Positions 33,545 through 46,199 of a stretch of DNA of 64,000 nucleotides are shown one piece after another. The stretch spans positions 61,507-125,506 of the forward strand of contig JAPEVF010000070.1 in assembly GCA_029747585.1 (NCBI GenBank), written 5' to 3'. The position numbers and the translations under genes were made by a program. Source of the stretch: Pleurotus djamor. Lineage: Eukaryota; Basidiomycota; Agaricomycetes; Agaricales; Pleurotaceae. Numbering within the stretch: the stretch's first letter is position 1; the number at the start of each line of letters is the position of its first letter. Under the pieces are notes generated by a model. It made no database searches. It saw only the letters and a list, made by a program, of their open reading frames with translations, and was not told the DNA's origin.

Positions 33545-36500
33545 CGAAGTCTTAGATGGTGGAGGAACTGTGAATATCGTCCAGCGAGATGTAGTAGTAG
33601 AGAAAAAGAAGGCTTTATTATCGGTTCGTAACTGCGAGGAAGCTACTGACTGTGGGAACTGAGTGTCTCACGGTCACAGCGCACGTTGTGTTTCATGATG
33701 AGCGCAGCGACTTGACTTTGACTTCCGCCCTGGTTTCAGGCTTTGTGGGGCTGAACCGAAATGCACAAATCTGGGGGCGGTAAAGTGATACCTCGGAAAC
33801 TAATATGTCTCAAGCTACACATGGAAGATACTTCGGGCAAACTTTGGGAGGATATGTTCTATTTCGAATTTGCAGTTCAAGTACTTATCTATGATCGTGC
33901 TTATGCTCAGAGTTTGAGCTACCGGTGCGATCGTCTATGTACATAGTCGGGGATCCAACCCAACAGGTGAACGATATGTGAGCTACGACTTACATCACCA
34001 GCGTCAACCTTTCTGCTTCTCTGGGGCAAGGGCTATATGTAAAGTATCGAGTGCGGCGGCGATCTGGGGACTAGCGCTGACATGAGGTGTACTTATGGCC
34101 GTTTGCAATGAACTTGGCACTCCGCAAATATGGCCAAATAATTTTCACAGAAGTATTCAACTTGTATCTCGATGAATACGGATGGTAGGCTCTCGATGTA
34201 AGAGTATTATTTACTTCAATAAATAAGTTACGTTGCCCTGTGAAGTCAGAATTACGATAGAGCGAGATCGACGCGAGATGATTTCTGCAGGTCTACTATT
34301 TATACTGCGCGGCATATTCAAGCGATGGAGGCCAGATAATTTTTTTGGGGACTGTAGGGAGTGGTCAAATGAGTTTAAGGGTGTGATAATGCAAGGTTTG
34401 CTCACCCAGACGACCCCCACAGGCCGCGATCCATTGCACTAGCCTCGAGACAAATTCCCCACTCAAATGGTTCTCGCGTTCACAGCATCCCGTCCCATTC
34501 CAGAGACCCAGTAGCGTTTGGAGGATGTTACAGTCACTATCCTCCGTGGTTTGAGCGAAAAATTTGACGGTCCCGTCGCGCGATATGACCAGCGTACGTT
34601 GAATAAATCATTGACACGTCCGGCCGATGGAAGAATTTTTGCAGGTTGAAATGGGTGGTTATCGTGTTGGGGCGCAACGTATCATGACTGGACATGGAAG
34701 GATCAAAAGAGAGTAAGAGGATCGAAGGGCATTTGGTCGAGATATCGGTTGAATACGAAGTCGGTGGCTCAGCGCTACAAAATATCTCGAAATGTCGGAG
34801 TGCCAATTTCATTGCAAACGACAATAAGCTTCGAGCCCTTGTTTCTGGGGAGCATCCACAACGTGGTTCTAATCTTTGTCCGATCTACGATGGCTAACGT
34901 GTTCCGTGGATTTGGGGGGTCCTTCGTGGGGGTAATAGCACAGGTCTCGGTGCACGGAGAGGGTCGTTCATTTCGCGGTATGCCAGCGATAAGACGGGGT
35001 ACGTCTTTTATTCTGGAGGAAGCTGACTGGTGACTGTCCAAGAAGTCATGCGTAGCGCTCCGAGTAATCCAGACCGCAGCAGATTACGATGATACGAAGT
35101 GGGCTACGAACGTTGGAGCTTGCTTGCAAAATGTGCGCGAAATACAGATGATCGGTAATTTCGCCGAATAGTGCCACAAAGAGTCGATGTGCCGCCGGCT
35201 GAATGTCATTCTTGTCGCACCCATGACTAAGGACAGGGCAGTCGATTGGTGGAATTTGGTTTGGCACCGCTAGTTTGGCTACTCGAGACGTGGCGTTTCA
35301 CGGTGCTCAGCGGCTGTAAAATTATCGTCGAATGAGAGGACATTCGGATTCGCACAGGGCAGCCTGTAAGACGCATCTAGGTCCCAGGGAAACAGATTTA
35401 GCAATGTTAGCCTCCGATGTCCGTTGCAAAACCAATATGAACTTCGGGTCGTCAGATCCAATGAGCCTTTAATACGCCTGTAACAGGGAAGCAAGGACCG
35501 CGTGAGCAAGTCAGACGAGCCAATAGAGGTCGTCAGCCGGGGGAAACCCCTGCACCATATACCCGGAGTGAAAACGGTGGTGGGCATGAATGGAAGAGCA
35601 AATTCCGAAGCGCCTCATGGGAGGTTTGTGCCACGGTTGACTGTGTGTGAGAAGCGTAGGTTTGCCTACTCGCGTCAAGTCAGAGCTCCCATGGAGATAT
35701 CGCTGGCCATTCACCTTCGCACATTACTGGCACGCGAAGGGCAGGAGGCAAGAGTGAGCCAGGCCAAGTTGCTGGTGCGACCGGCAGGATCGGCATGACG
35801 ATCCCACCAGGATGGCGGAAGGCCGACACATGAATCTTTGGAACTCCGAAACCCTACTCTGTCTGGAGCTTCCCACGGGGTTACACCCATAGAGAAGGCA
35901 TCAAATTCTGGTGCAGCTTGACTGTGGGTCTCCCTTTCTCCATTACCTTTGATCTGGTTCAAGACTCTGGGACTCGGGGCACCTCCTCCTCACAAAGGCC
36001 CGGACAGCGGCACGTACGACGTCCTCGACTTGCTCAACGTCGAGGTGCGCGTCCTCGAGCTCCGAAACAATCATCCAGGACGCTGACGGTCATATCTCGC
36101 AGATATTGTGTACTTGAGGATACACCGTCAACATCGTACTCTGATACTCTTGCTCATCGATCCACGCGTTCTGCACACTCGTCTCGAACGACACTGCGGT
36201 TTACTGGGAACTCAGCGCCGTATTAGCGACCCATCGTGGTACTTATCCCAGTCGGCCCTCGGATAGAGCTGATTCCCAACCGACATTGTCTCAGAAAACA
36301 GGCTTTGGCCATTTGCAGCGGCGCTAGGAACAAAGAGCGACACAATGGATCAGCCAACTGGGTTGGACAGTCATGGGCTCGGCCCCTCCGGTGGACTCTC
36401 AGGAGGGCCCCCGCCAGGATATGCGTATGATAGGGATCGTCTGTGAGCTTCCTCTTTCATTTGACTATCTTCTCCCCTTCTTTGCCCCCTTGTCATCGAA

Positions 36501-36941
36501 TTCGATTGGCTGCAACCAGCAGTCTCGTCTCATTTCCTCGTATTTTTATACTACATCGATCCCAAACCCGAATCCGAGGCACTGGTACTACTTCTACACC
36601 CCCGAGCCATCTGTTTCGGTTGTTCATATCTTTCTCACCGACTCGAGCATCATCCACTTATGTGTCCGCATCTCACCGCACTTCACATCGTTCACACAAA
36701 GCTCTCCTTCAGACCGGAAATGCACACTCACGCTCTTGTCTGAAATTATCACTGCCTCGGGCTCCTCATTTCTGTGCCTTGCCTCTTGTTTCTACTCTTC
36801 CTTCTCGTCTCTCTACTTCCCCTCTTCTTTGATTCGTTTAACGTTTCGTTATCGTGAAGCTAACGGTTGTCTCTGTTTTTCCTATTTCCCCGCTCTCATC
36901 GCGTCGCCTCGCTATCACCATCATCAATCAATATTTGTAAA
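33545..36941. other. Gene-poor 3.4 kb region with possible F-box-like relics
   Basis: No complete gene is supported. On the minus strand, short pieces at 34540-34820 (STKCPSILLLSFDPSMSS) and 35280-35460 (RRLTLLNLFPWDLDASY) look like leucine-rich segments of basidiomycete F-box proteins, out of frame with each other. A plus-strand piece at about 36010-36070 (TYDVLDLLNVEVRVLELRNN) is also protein-like. From 36440 to 36940 the plus strand is strongly pyrimidine-rich and probably the velvet gene's leader. Confidence 0.3.
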
Positions 36942-39209
36942 ATGACGCTCGCGCTCGCTCTGCCGCTCACCTACCCAATGCCACTACCCCCCTCTTCATA
37001 TCCCAACCCTTCACCTTACTCCACTCACGATCGGCACACTTCTTCCACGTCGACCTATTCTCCACACACACAATCACATACGCAATATAATGTCAATACG
37101 ATGCTGCCTCACCCGAACAGAGAGTATGAATTGACGGTCAGACAAGAGCCAAAGCAGGCTAGGATGTGCGGAGTTGGTGGTAAAGGTACGTTACCGATCC
37201 GTTGTCCCTCTAGACTTGATCACACGGGTGGCGTTGGCACTAACGGGCCCCCTCCAGCTGATCGGCGCCCAATCGACCCACCGCCCATCGTCCAGCTTAG
37301 GGTGGTGGACCCGATGCAACGGAATCCTCACAATCGAGCTGGATATTCAAGAGCTGGCGATCATGGAAATATACCACCTCATCAGAGACGACGCGCGAGC
37401 TCTGCCCACGGAGGTGTCGATGATGATGAAGGTAGTCCGACCATGAGCGACGGTGCTCGGTACGTTATCGTGTCTAGAAGTCGTCATCTTTTTCTCTAAC
37501 CGTTCTGCTCAGAGACCTAGATGATGATCCTCATCACTCCCACGGCGGCGGGTACGGGTATTCGGGTAAGTTTGGCTTACAATCTGAGGTTATCATCATG
37601 GCTGAATCGCTGTCTGTCAGGTGCTTCAGCCGGCTACGCCAACTCTTATCTACAAAACCCATACTACTTCATGTTTGCTAGTCTAGCCAAACCGGACAAT
37701 GACACGGAACTACACTGGCTCAAGGTCGGTTGTTCTTCATGTGACAAACTGATGAATATTTCGGATGCTTAATGCCTCTTTCAGGATGGCCGCACTCGCT
37801 GTACGACGGGATCTGTTGTCTCCTCATTGTATCATCTTAAAGATACCGAACACCACAACGAGGACGCTGGCTTTTTCGTGTTTCCTGACCTAAGCGTCAG
37901 AACGGAAGGAAGCTACCGATTGAAACTGTCGTTGTTCGAAGTCGTAGGAAATACCGTCCGACATTGCAAATCAATATTTTCCACACCGTTCTATGTCTAT
38001 ACGGCGAAGAAATTCCCTGGGATGGAAGGTGAGAATTTCATCGTGTACCGTTATGGAAAGTTTCTGGATAATCTGACTCTTACGATCAGAGTCCACTCCA
38101 CTATCATGTTCGCTCGCCGACCAAGGAATAAAAATCCGTATAAGGAAGGATATTCGAGTGAGGAAGCGACCCAACCCTGAATTGCAGCATCCTCTAAGCG
38201 ACCCAACGCATCGGCCGCCGCACCAAATGATGCATGGTTCGTCCCACCAGACGGCGCATGGACGGCACTCCCAATCGCACCATGAACACGGTCAAAGCGG
38301 ACGAAGTGGTTACGACTCAGGCGACGATGATCACGGTCGGGGAAGTCGGAGGGATGGACCGTCGATACCGAGTGCCGATGGACCCTCATCGAAAACTGGC
38401 GAGCGCGAACCAAAGCGTATTCGGGTATCAGACGATCATGGACAGCAGGAGATCCATACCCATGATACGAGTATACCGCCGTTGGATAATGAATCGCCAC
38501 CTACAAGTTCTGGTGCGAATCCTGGGATGTCGGCTGCTGGTGGTCCACAGGGACCTCTGGGAGGTATTCAAGGCGGGCTGGGAGTTGGTGCGGGTGCTGG
38601 GGCTCCTCAGATCGGGCCTGGTGTTGTCGTTGGACCCGCCATTCATACGTCTTGGCCGCCTGTTGCACAGCTGGATCCTAGCTCTTCGACGCAAATTATT
38701 CCACCGCCACCTGGTGCTCAGAGGGTTAATGCTGCTGGCGTACCTCAACCATTTCCAGTTGGCTCGGGCCAACAAGGGATCATTCCACCACCTCCTGGTG
38801 CTACTCATATCGCTCCTCCCCCTCACCAAGGAAGCCAGCCACAGGTGCAACCTGCACCTCAGCAAGCCCAAAATGCCACCCACGCGCCCGCCGCCCCACC
38901 TCCACCTCCAGCGCCGTTTCCTTCGAATATGCAGATGGCAGGTATGTATCCCCCTCAAATGCCACAACATTTGCAACACCCTGGAATGGGTGCACATTAC
39001 CCTTCGGTTCAACCACGTATGTGTCTTCGANTTTTTTTTTCGTCATTCAAAACATTGGAACTTACTGGCGCATCTAGCTATAATACCACCACAACCTCCC
39101 ATGATACCCCAACCCCAGCCATCTCACGAGAACAGTGCCGCGAACTCGACAGAGGGTGGAAACAATACATCGTCTGGAAGTGGTAGTCAAGCGCAACAAG
39201 TTCAGCAGG

Positions 39210-39241
<32 letters not shown>

Positions 39242-40522
39242 GCTCAGCCTTCTCAGACCCCAGGCGCGAACGCGCAAAACTCTGCACCGTCGATGGGTAT
39301 GCCTGCCGTCAATACGCCTGGGGGTATGTACGATCAGCGAACTTACCCGTACGACATGAGCCAACAAGCTTATATGCCTTCCACCCCCGGCGCATATGTC
39401 CCTCCTCCGTATGGTATGCATCCTGGTTACGGGCCACCTCAATACCCACAGCAACATATGCATATGGGTATGCCTCCCCATACTCATGCACCTCCCCCAC
39501 CTCATATGCACCCAACGGCAGGATATCCGTACCCAGGAGGATGGGGCGCTCCGCCGATGTATGATCCCCATGGACATACCCACCCTTATGGAATGGCTCC
39601 TCCGCCCCACTACGTCGGTGTTCCGCCTTCGATGCATCCTGGTGCTCCTCCTCCCCCGGGATACCACGCACCACCCATGCCCCGCTATGATTATAGCTAC
39701 CCTTACTACGACCAAAGTCAGATGCAACCCCCAGGTGTACCTCCACCTGCGCCTGGTCCACAAACCACACCTGCTCCTGCACAAGCACAAGCAGGGCAAC
39801 CACACCAAGGTGGTAACCCGACGCAGTATCATCAAGCACCGCAAACCCCTGGGGTAACGCCCGGTGCACCTAGTGGGGCTAATGCGTCTGTCAATCCATC
39901 TAATGCTGGTAGTCCTGCACCGCCTGTTGGACCTGTCCATCCTCCCCCTCCGACGATGTCGCGACCGCCTGGATATATGCCTTATTATCAACACCCGATG
40001 CATGCCGGGTATCCTTATGGTTATGGTCCCCCTCACGCTGGCGTACCGACTCCTGGTGCTCCTGTTCCTCAGGCTGAAGGGGCAGCAGGCGCTACGTGGG
40101 GTACGCCGACAAGTAACGCAACTTGGGGAGGTGAATATGCTGCTGCTGCTAACGCGGCGGGGGCAGCGGTTGGGGATAGGATTCAGTTACCGCCGATGAG
40201 GACAAATGTTGGAGCGGCTTCCACTTCACCCAATCAAACGCTCGGACACGCTCCGCTCTTAACGCTTCCACTAAATTCGCCGCCAATGCAGCACAACGCT
40301 TCTGGCATGGCTCCTTCTGGTAACGGTGCAGTTAGTGGTGGGGCTGAACAAAGCGCCGGGTATCCGACTATCCAACTGCGTAGCGGCTCGTTTTCGAGGG
40401 ATGAGGAACACGAAGATAAAGACGAGAATGGGCGAATGAGAGCGGGGTCAGGCGCCAGTGGTAGCGAAGGTCAGCGGAAGAATGTTCTTCGAATTGAAGG
40501 GATCATATCGGGCGACAAGTGA
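36942..40522 (+). CDS. Velvet-domain transcriptional regulator with very long low-complexity tail
   Basis: Velvet proteins are fungal DNA-binding regulators of development, spore formation and secondary metabolism. The velvet domain is split by introns and by a roughly 70-residue polar insert. Its first half is YELTVRQEPKQARMCGVGGK / ADRRPIDPPPIVQLRVVD (37110-37310). The second half is YYFMFASLAKPDNDTELH, RCTTGSVVSSLYHLKD, FFVFPDLSVRTEGSYRLKLSLFEV, FYVYTAKKFPGM and GIKIRIRKDIRVRKRP (37660-38175). This pattern is close to the VosA/VelB group. A tail of about 780 residues follows, with an NLS-like EPKRIRV, PPPPGA repeats, a poly-Gln run at 39213-39244, and many Pro/Tyr/Met/His-rich repeats (MHPGYGPP type). 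The C-terminus is NVLRIEGIISGDK. Family members are usually a few hundred residues; this one is roughly 1,050. An N at 39031 is intronic. Confidence 0.93.
39213..39244 (+). repeat. CAG/CAA trinucleotide tract encoding poly-Gln
   Basis: About ten uninterrupted CAA/CAG codons within the velvet protein tail, flanked by further Gln-rich sequence. A typical length-variable coding microsatellite. Confidence 0.85.
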
Positions 40523-40995
40523 CCGTAAGCCTCTAGCTTTTTTTTCTCTTTGGTTATCCTTGTCGGCAGACAAGATTCGTGCTCGTCGATATCTATAATG
40601 CCTTCTTGCTTATCTCTGGGACTTTTCGGTGCATCCAAGCGCAGNTTTATATTACTTTTAGACCGAATATTATGCCTTCACCCTTCCGCCGTTCTCCCTT
40701 TTCTACATAGGCTCTGCTTCTCCACATCATTTGTATTTCGTGATTCCTGCATTGCTTTCATCGCTTTGATTGTTGTACATGCTCCCTATGTATTCGCTGC
40801 CAATCTTTATTTTTTCCATGATCTTGGCTGTCTGACTTTCAAGAAGTAAGGTCATTTTTTCATTATTGCCCGACCAAAATTGCGATTCCGAATTGACTTT
40901 CGGTGCCTGTAAGCGTATTGAACCCGTCCGATGAGGCGCAGGGTCGCTCACACCTGGAGACGGTTTCCCTGTCATCATGACAACGTGGCTTTAAT
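40523..40995. other. Velvet 3' flank
   Basis: T-rich 3' flank of the velvet gene with an N at about 40645 beside a T run. A possible upstream exon of the next gene (SDEAQGRSHLET, near 40930) is weak. Confidence 0.4.
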
Positions 40996-40997
40996 AT

Positions 40998-41643
40998 GTG
41001 GACACAGACCTCCTCCAAGAGCAGCCGCATGCAAAGGCTCCTCGCAGAGTCAGTTTCAGTGGAGTCTCTTTTCAACGCTCATCCGGGCACTTCTCGGCCC
41101 ATCTGTTGGCAGTGGAGGACTCTGTTCCCGTCAAAAAGCGAACGCTGAGCCTCAGTGCTCTGGATGTGCCTGGATCTCGAAAGTAGTCGTAGGCTAACGA
41201 CGACGCTATATGACTAACGGATTCCGGAATTTATCTCTGACAGAACTCGTCGCCCTCTAAAGCAGCCTGTCTTCCGACTCGTCGCTCCTTCCATCTCGCC
41301 CCCATCCGCAGCGGTGCTGGCATCTCCTCCTCCCCACAGGAGGCCTCTTCGGTCGTCGTGCATCTCCTTGCGACTACCACTTACTTGTATCCATATCTGA
41401 AGCAAGTCTGGCTTGCAGGCGGGTCCCCGGTCGTGACAGCTCAAACAGCAGTTGTCAACGTGGTAAGCACGAAAAATCTTTCACAAGATTATGTTGATGT
41501 TTTGACTTTACATATAGCCGCAATTTAAAACACTATCAACCCTTGCGTCCTTTCGCGAGGAACCCGCCCCCGTCGAGCTCTTTATAGAAATCAACATTTT
41601 TCTTACTCGGGTGCTGGAATATCACCTCGACGCAGGCGTCTGA
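40998..41643 (+). CDS. Unrecognised protein; 5' end uncertain
   Basis: Three coding-like segments on the plus strand. The first has PRRVSFSGVSFQ and VKKRTLSLSALDVPGSRK (41010-41185), with a PKA-like RRVSF site. The second contains SVVVHLLATTTYLYPYLKQVWLAGG and ends AQTAVVNV before a GTAAGC donor at 41462. The third is PQFKTLSTLASFREEPAPVELFIEINIFLTRVLEYHLDAGV with stop at 41641. The last two are convincing; the first join is ambiguous in phase, and no good ATG is visible for exon 1, so start is approximate. No family is recognised. It is packed just 62 nt before the next gene. Confidence 0.45.
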
Positions 41644-41705
41644 CCGTCTTCGTCCTTCTTACTTTTTCTGCGGCTGGATCGTCCATTCCTTTATAACTTT
41701 TGGCG

Positions 41706-44498
41706 ATGTCGCCATCTCTCCCCCCTCGTGCACCAGGTCGTTTCTCGAAGTACTTTCGTAACCGTAAAGTTAAACTCCTCGTGCGTCGAATCTTTGCTTT
41801 GCTTTTGTAACAGCTTACATTGACGCACACCTCAGTGGGCTCGCATCACAGCTACACCATGCATCTCTCTCTTCTTTGGTTTGTCGCTGGTCACTTCCAT
41901 CGTTCTCATGGTCCTACAAGGCATCGCGTACCGGGATAATGACATGGCCGTCGTCTTGACGTCAGCCATGCTCAAGGTTGCGGATATCGAAGGGTTCCCC
42001 GTTATCAAAGGAGATTCTCTCGAAGTTTGCACAATAGACGTGGCTCCTACGCCTTTGTGTTCAAGGGTTCCGGCTGTGGCGGATCCCAATGAACGTAGAT
42101 CCCAGGTGTTTGGTGGATTGAATTTAACCGAGTTGGATCGTTTGCTGTCCACCAGTGTGGTCAATTCTAATGTTCGTCACACGACCCCTTCATATCCTTC
42201 CTGTGAACATAGGAATACTGATGACTGCATGCTAGATCGCCAAACGTAGCATTGACATCTCCCCCGCGCTCACTGGAGACAGGTTGACTGGAGTTAGAGT
42301 GGGTGAAGATACTGTGCTGTCGTTGCAGTGTGTACGGTCGATGGTTTGGCTCAATGAGACGTGAGTACTATGATTCTTTGGCGCGTCCAATGCGTATTCA
42401 TTGGTCTACTTAGACTGAAAGACGCCAAACGCGAGGACATTGTCATTCTGGTTTTCCATGCTTGGCTTCTCTTCGTCTCGGTCTGGACCGTACGTGCTAC
42501 ATCCAACGTTCGTCCTTTCATGTTTTTGATCCTTCCCTTCCATATCTTCTAGGTGCTCAATGAATCCATCCCACATCTGTACGCTTCCTTCCGATTCCCA
42601 TTTCCCGCCGTCACGCTGACCGCTCTCGTTTCCCTATCCTCGTGACCACTAGTGTCGTTGCTCTGGCTGCACACATTCTCGGAACTACCTGGGCCGGTGT
42701 CCGTATCCAAACAGCAAAGGATTGGTACTCCATGTACCGCCGTCACGTCATGTTTGGGTCTTGTGATGGAGTCGATGTTTTCGGTGATTGGTGGGACTTG
42801 CGGGCTCGCAACGCGGTGCGTGTTATTTCATCCAATTGAGGGTATGCTCGTGTTGTTAGCTGGGTTTGCTCACTCCTTTGGGTACAGACTCCGGTTGTCT
42901 TCATCAATGCTATGACGACGTTTGCCTTTGCATACCTCACCATCGCTATATTCAGGGTGCGCATGACCTTGTTATTATTCCTGATTGGTTTTATCGGTTC
43001 TCTGACGGATGCCTTTCTATTAGACGTATATGAAGCACACGGTAACGCGTGCCGGTGCGCCTAAGGTTGTTCAACGCGTCTACAAGGTTTGTGGATGCAT
43101 GGCTTCCTCGGGGAACGCGGACTAAACCCTCTTCAATCTCTTCAGCTCGTCGCTTTGTTTTCCGCTAGTCTTCACCTCGCAACCTTCTTCAACCTCGCGT
43201 CTGCGGCTATATGGCTTAGCAAGATTACCGTAGGAAGATTGAAAGATGTCTCTGATCACATCGAGCTCTATCTCGGCCTCGTAATCGTTGGCCTGGTAGT
43301 GAGTACACCATTCGTTTCTTATGATACGCTGTTGACAAGTTCTTTTGAAACATGGCAGTTGGAGTTTCCTTGGATTCTCATCGTAAGTTTTTCTCATTCT
43401 TCATATTGCGTTTGTCCCAATACAATCCTTTTAGGGCTGGATCTGTGTCCGCAAAGAATGTTACATCCGGTTCTGGCTCTTCGTCGTCATCGGCACGATT
43501 CCCTTCGTGTTCGCCACCGTGTTATTCGCCAGCCAGATATATGGATTTATCTTCCACACATGGCCATTCTTCGCTACCATCACGATTACCTCGTACATCT
43601 TCACCATCACTACGCTGATCACTGGAGTTATATGTCGTACTCAGTTTGGGAAAGGGCTGGTTCACTTCTGTGCGTAGCATCGCTTTCCTTCTCCTTATGC
43701 GTTTAGCTAACTCTGGTCATAGTGCAAGTCGAAGCGGCCCTTGCAAGCCTTGACTTCACACCCGCGAACCTCTCAAGCGACCTTGAGAAAGCCGGCACGC
43801 GTTCTGAGATTATCTCATTCTCTGGCATGCCCGCATTCCCCGATTCGCCTTCGGAGACCAAACATCTTCGAGCAGTACCCTCTCTCTCAGCTATCTCATC
43901 GAAACATCGCTCTGTTCTACCAAGCGACAACCTGTCCCTTCGTACATCCTCAATTTTCACTGTTCCTGTGAACAGACGTCAGTCAGGTCAGACTGTGCTT
44001 GACCTACGTGAGCTCCCAGCTGCGAGGACTCGCTCACCCTCCTTCCGGTTTACACGTACTCTCTCCAAGCAACCCTCGATCCAAGAGTCTATCATTAGCA
44101 CTACCACCACTAACACCAACGGCAACACCAACGCTCCTTCACCATTATCCAAGAACACCTTTGATATCGTGGAAACGGCCCCGGTTCTCGCACCAATAAC
44201 TCCGGTGTCGAGCTTCCGTGTGCTTCCCCCACACCGCACGCCTTCAAACCTCTCCGTCATCACATCTGTCCCGCCGACGAGTCTGAGAGCTCCAAGGGAC
44301 CGCAGTCCGTTGTCATCATCCGACAGTGCATCGACAAGATCTGGCAACAGCCCCAGTCGTCCGCCTGGCTTAGGCCTACCGACGAGACCTTCTGAAGCTG
44401 TGAGACCGGCTCTTTCCCGAAGACCCAGGACGCCACCCGAGAGCGATTCTCCCTCGATACCATTACCACCTTTGCCTCTCAGCAGGACTGATGTGTGA
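41706..44498 (+). CDS. Multi-pass membrane protein with long Ser/Pro-rich cytoplasmic tail
   Basis: Starts MSPSLPPRAPGRFSKYFRN; an intron joins this to a hydrophobic LFFGLSLVTSIVLMVLQG. An extracellular-type loop follows, then helices near 42430-42490 (VILVFHAWLLFVSVWTV), 42640-42690, 42890-42950 (TTFAFAYLTIAIF), 43145-43220, 43260-43300, 43370-43430 and 43470-43640, about seven in total. Many short introns. The tail, from LQVEAALASLDFTP (43722) to the stop at 44498, is about 255 residues of Ser/Thr/Pro/Arg-rich sequence (SPSRPPGLGLPTRP, PPLPLSRTDV). Seven helices plus a phosphorylatable tail resemble a receptor-like layout, but no GPCR motif is seen, so the function stays open. Confidence 0.75.
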
Positions 44499-44535
44499 TT
44501 TTTTACTTGGAACATTCCTTCCCGGGGACGTCGTT

Positions 44536-44742
44536 TTAGGTAGCCCCGTTGTATAACTCCTGAAGCTGTTTTTTGTCGCTTCTCTTCGTCAGGCTTTGTA
44601 TCTGTGTATATAGTTGGGTGTTTTCGCGTGTTCGAGTATTGATGAGCACGGACTGGGTTGCCAGTTCTTCGGGTGCGCCTTTGGCACGGGGATTTCTGAG
44701 GAGAAGGCTTTGCCGCTCAAGAACGTACAAAAGACTCTGAGA
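44536..44742 (-). CDS. C-terminal exon of an unrecognised minus-strand gene
   Basis: An open segment of about 68 codons with protein-like, helical composition (LYVLERQSLLLRNPR, TRENTQLYTQIQSLTKR, KKQLQELYNGAT), preceded by a plausible acceptor (TTCTGAGGCAG). Upstream exons around 44755-44960 exist in two competing frames and cannot be joined confidently. It is convergent with the membrane-protein gene, 37 nt apart. Confidence 0.35.
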   Translation of the reverse strand, partial: SQSLLYVLERQSLLLRNPRAKGAPEELATQSVLINTRTRENTQLYTQIQSLTKRSDKKQLQELYNGAT

Positions 44743-46199
44743 GTCTAAACTGCCTCAGAAGGCACCGAGACAGCTCCTAAGTCCATATTCTGAGCGTACC
44801 CCATACACCACCCCTATACTACCGTCATTGTGGAATTCCGAAAAAATCCCAGCCTGCTTGAAAGCACAAAGATCCTTGATCCAGTGATCGTAGAGTTGGA
44901 GCAAATGTCCTTGAGGAGTAACGACGCTCGAGGTATGAGAAAGAGTCCAAGACGGCAACGCCGCAACGCAAAGGGATTAGCAATTAGCTTCCTTGTTTAG
45001 GCAATGCAGTTTCCAAATGCAGCGATGAAATCGCCTCCGTTCAAACCTACTCTATTTGGCCGGATATAAAGACGGCCCACGGGCCACCCTTCTTTGCTCG
45101 CCCACTACCTCTTCGAACCGAACCCCGACACCAGTAGTAGACGATGGTCAACGTTCAACACCAGCTTCTCCGGAATCCCTCGCGCAGGGAGCTCGAATCT
45201 CGCCGCTGGGACGACCTCCGGTCCAAGGGTGCGTTCACCGTCAACTACCTACGTATGGGCGGATAGGAGATGAGACTGACGCCCTCTGTTTTGATATACG
45301 AAAGGCGATTATCACTCCTAACGTTGACGTCGTGGACAGACAAACAGCGCATAGCGAGCCTCGGGCGAGCAGACCAACTTACACATGCACGCCTGCAGAC
45401 GTTGATCGACCGATGCGAGCTGCCTCTTCAAAGTCCTACCATAGAACATAACAGCAGGCATGTCACCATCGGCTCGAAAGATACTAAAGGTTACCTCGCG
45501 GGACAACCGACGCCCAGCAGCAGAGAAGAGAGAAGCATAAACTAGAGGTCGACGATACGGGGCACATAGGAAGCTCAAGGGGGGAATGCGGACCTGGCCC
45601 ACAACGAGGTCGAAAGTACGGAGCATCCAGGAGGCATTGCCCGTGAGAGCATCGAGAGCAGTCTTGAGCTAGGTAATAACATTGACCAGTCGTTTACGAG
45701 TGTCCTCTATATGAGCCCTAGTAAGCCGAACGTATAGCGAAGAGTGTTGATCGAAGAATGTGTCGAATAGAAAGCAAAGTGCATACCAATGAGATTCGAT
45801 GGGCGGAGAAAGGGGAAAAGACGCGACAACGATGAGAACATGCCTTGTTCCATCTGTGTTTTCATCACAGCCCCAATACGATCCTCGATAGCTGTACCAG
45901 AAATTTCACTTTCTCCGCGCGGGCGAGCAGCCGACCAAGCATAGACGTGAGATCTACAGAAACGAGAATGAAAAGATGAGAAACACGAGTAACCCCAGAA
46001 AAAACGCGTTTGAGAGGATGTATGCGCCATGAAGTAGAGATTACCTCGTTCAAATTGCGCGTCTCTCCTGGAAAGGTTGACCGATGGCGGATTGGACTCG
46101 GCACTAGATGGTGGTATCCTTTCGAATCCGTCAGAAGGACCAGCTCGGAGGCTCCAAGGCTCTGCCTGGCATGTGGCTGAGGCGTGGGAAGGCAACGAA
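44743..46199. other. Region upstream of the F-box gene, no complete gene resolved
   Basis: Contains a plausible plus-strand TATA (GGATATAAAGACGG, about 45062) followed by an ATG at 45144 opening MVNVQHQLLRNPSRRELESRRW and stopping after 40 codons, possibly a first exon. Opposite-strand open frames at 45318-46351 overlap the F-box leader and are probably chance. Confidence 0.3.

Noticed and set aside
38428..40036. Long minus-strand open frames opposite the velvet tail
   Set aside because: Shadow frames caused by the biased Pro/Gln/His codons of the velvet tail.
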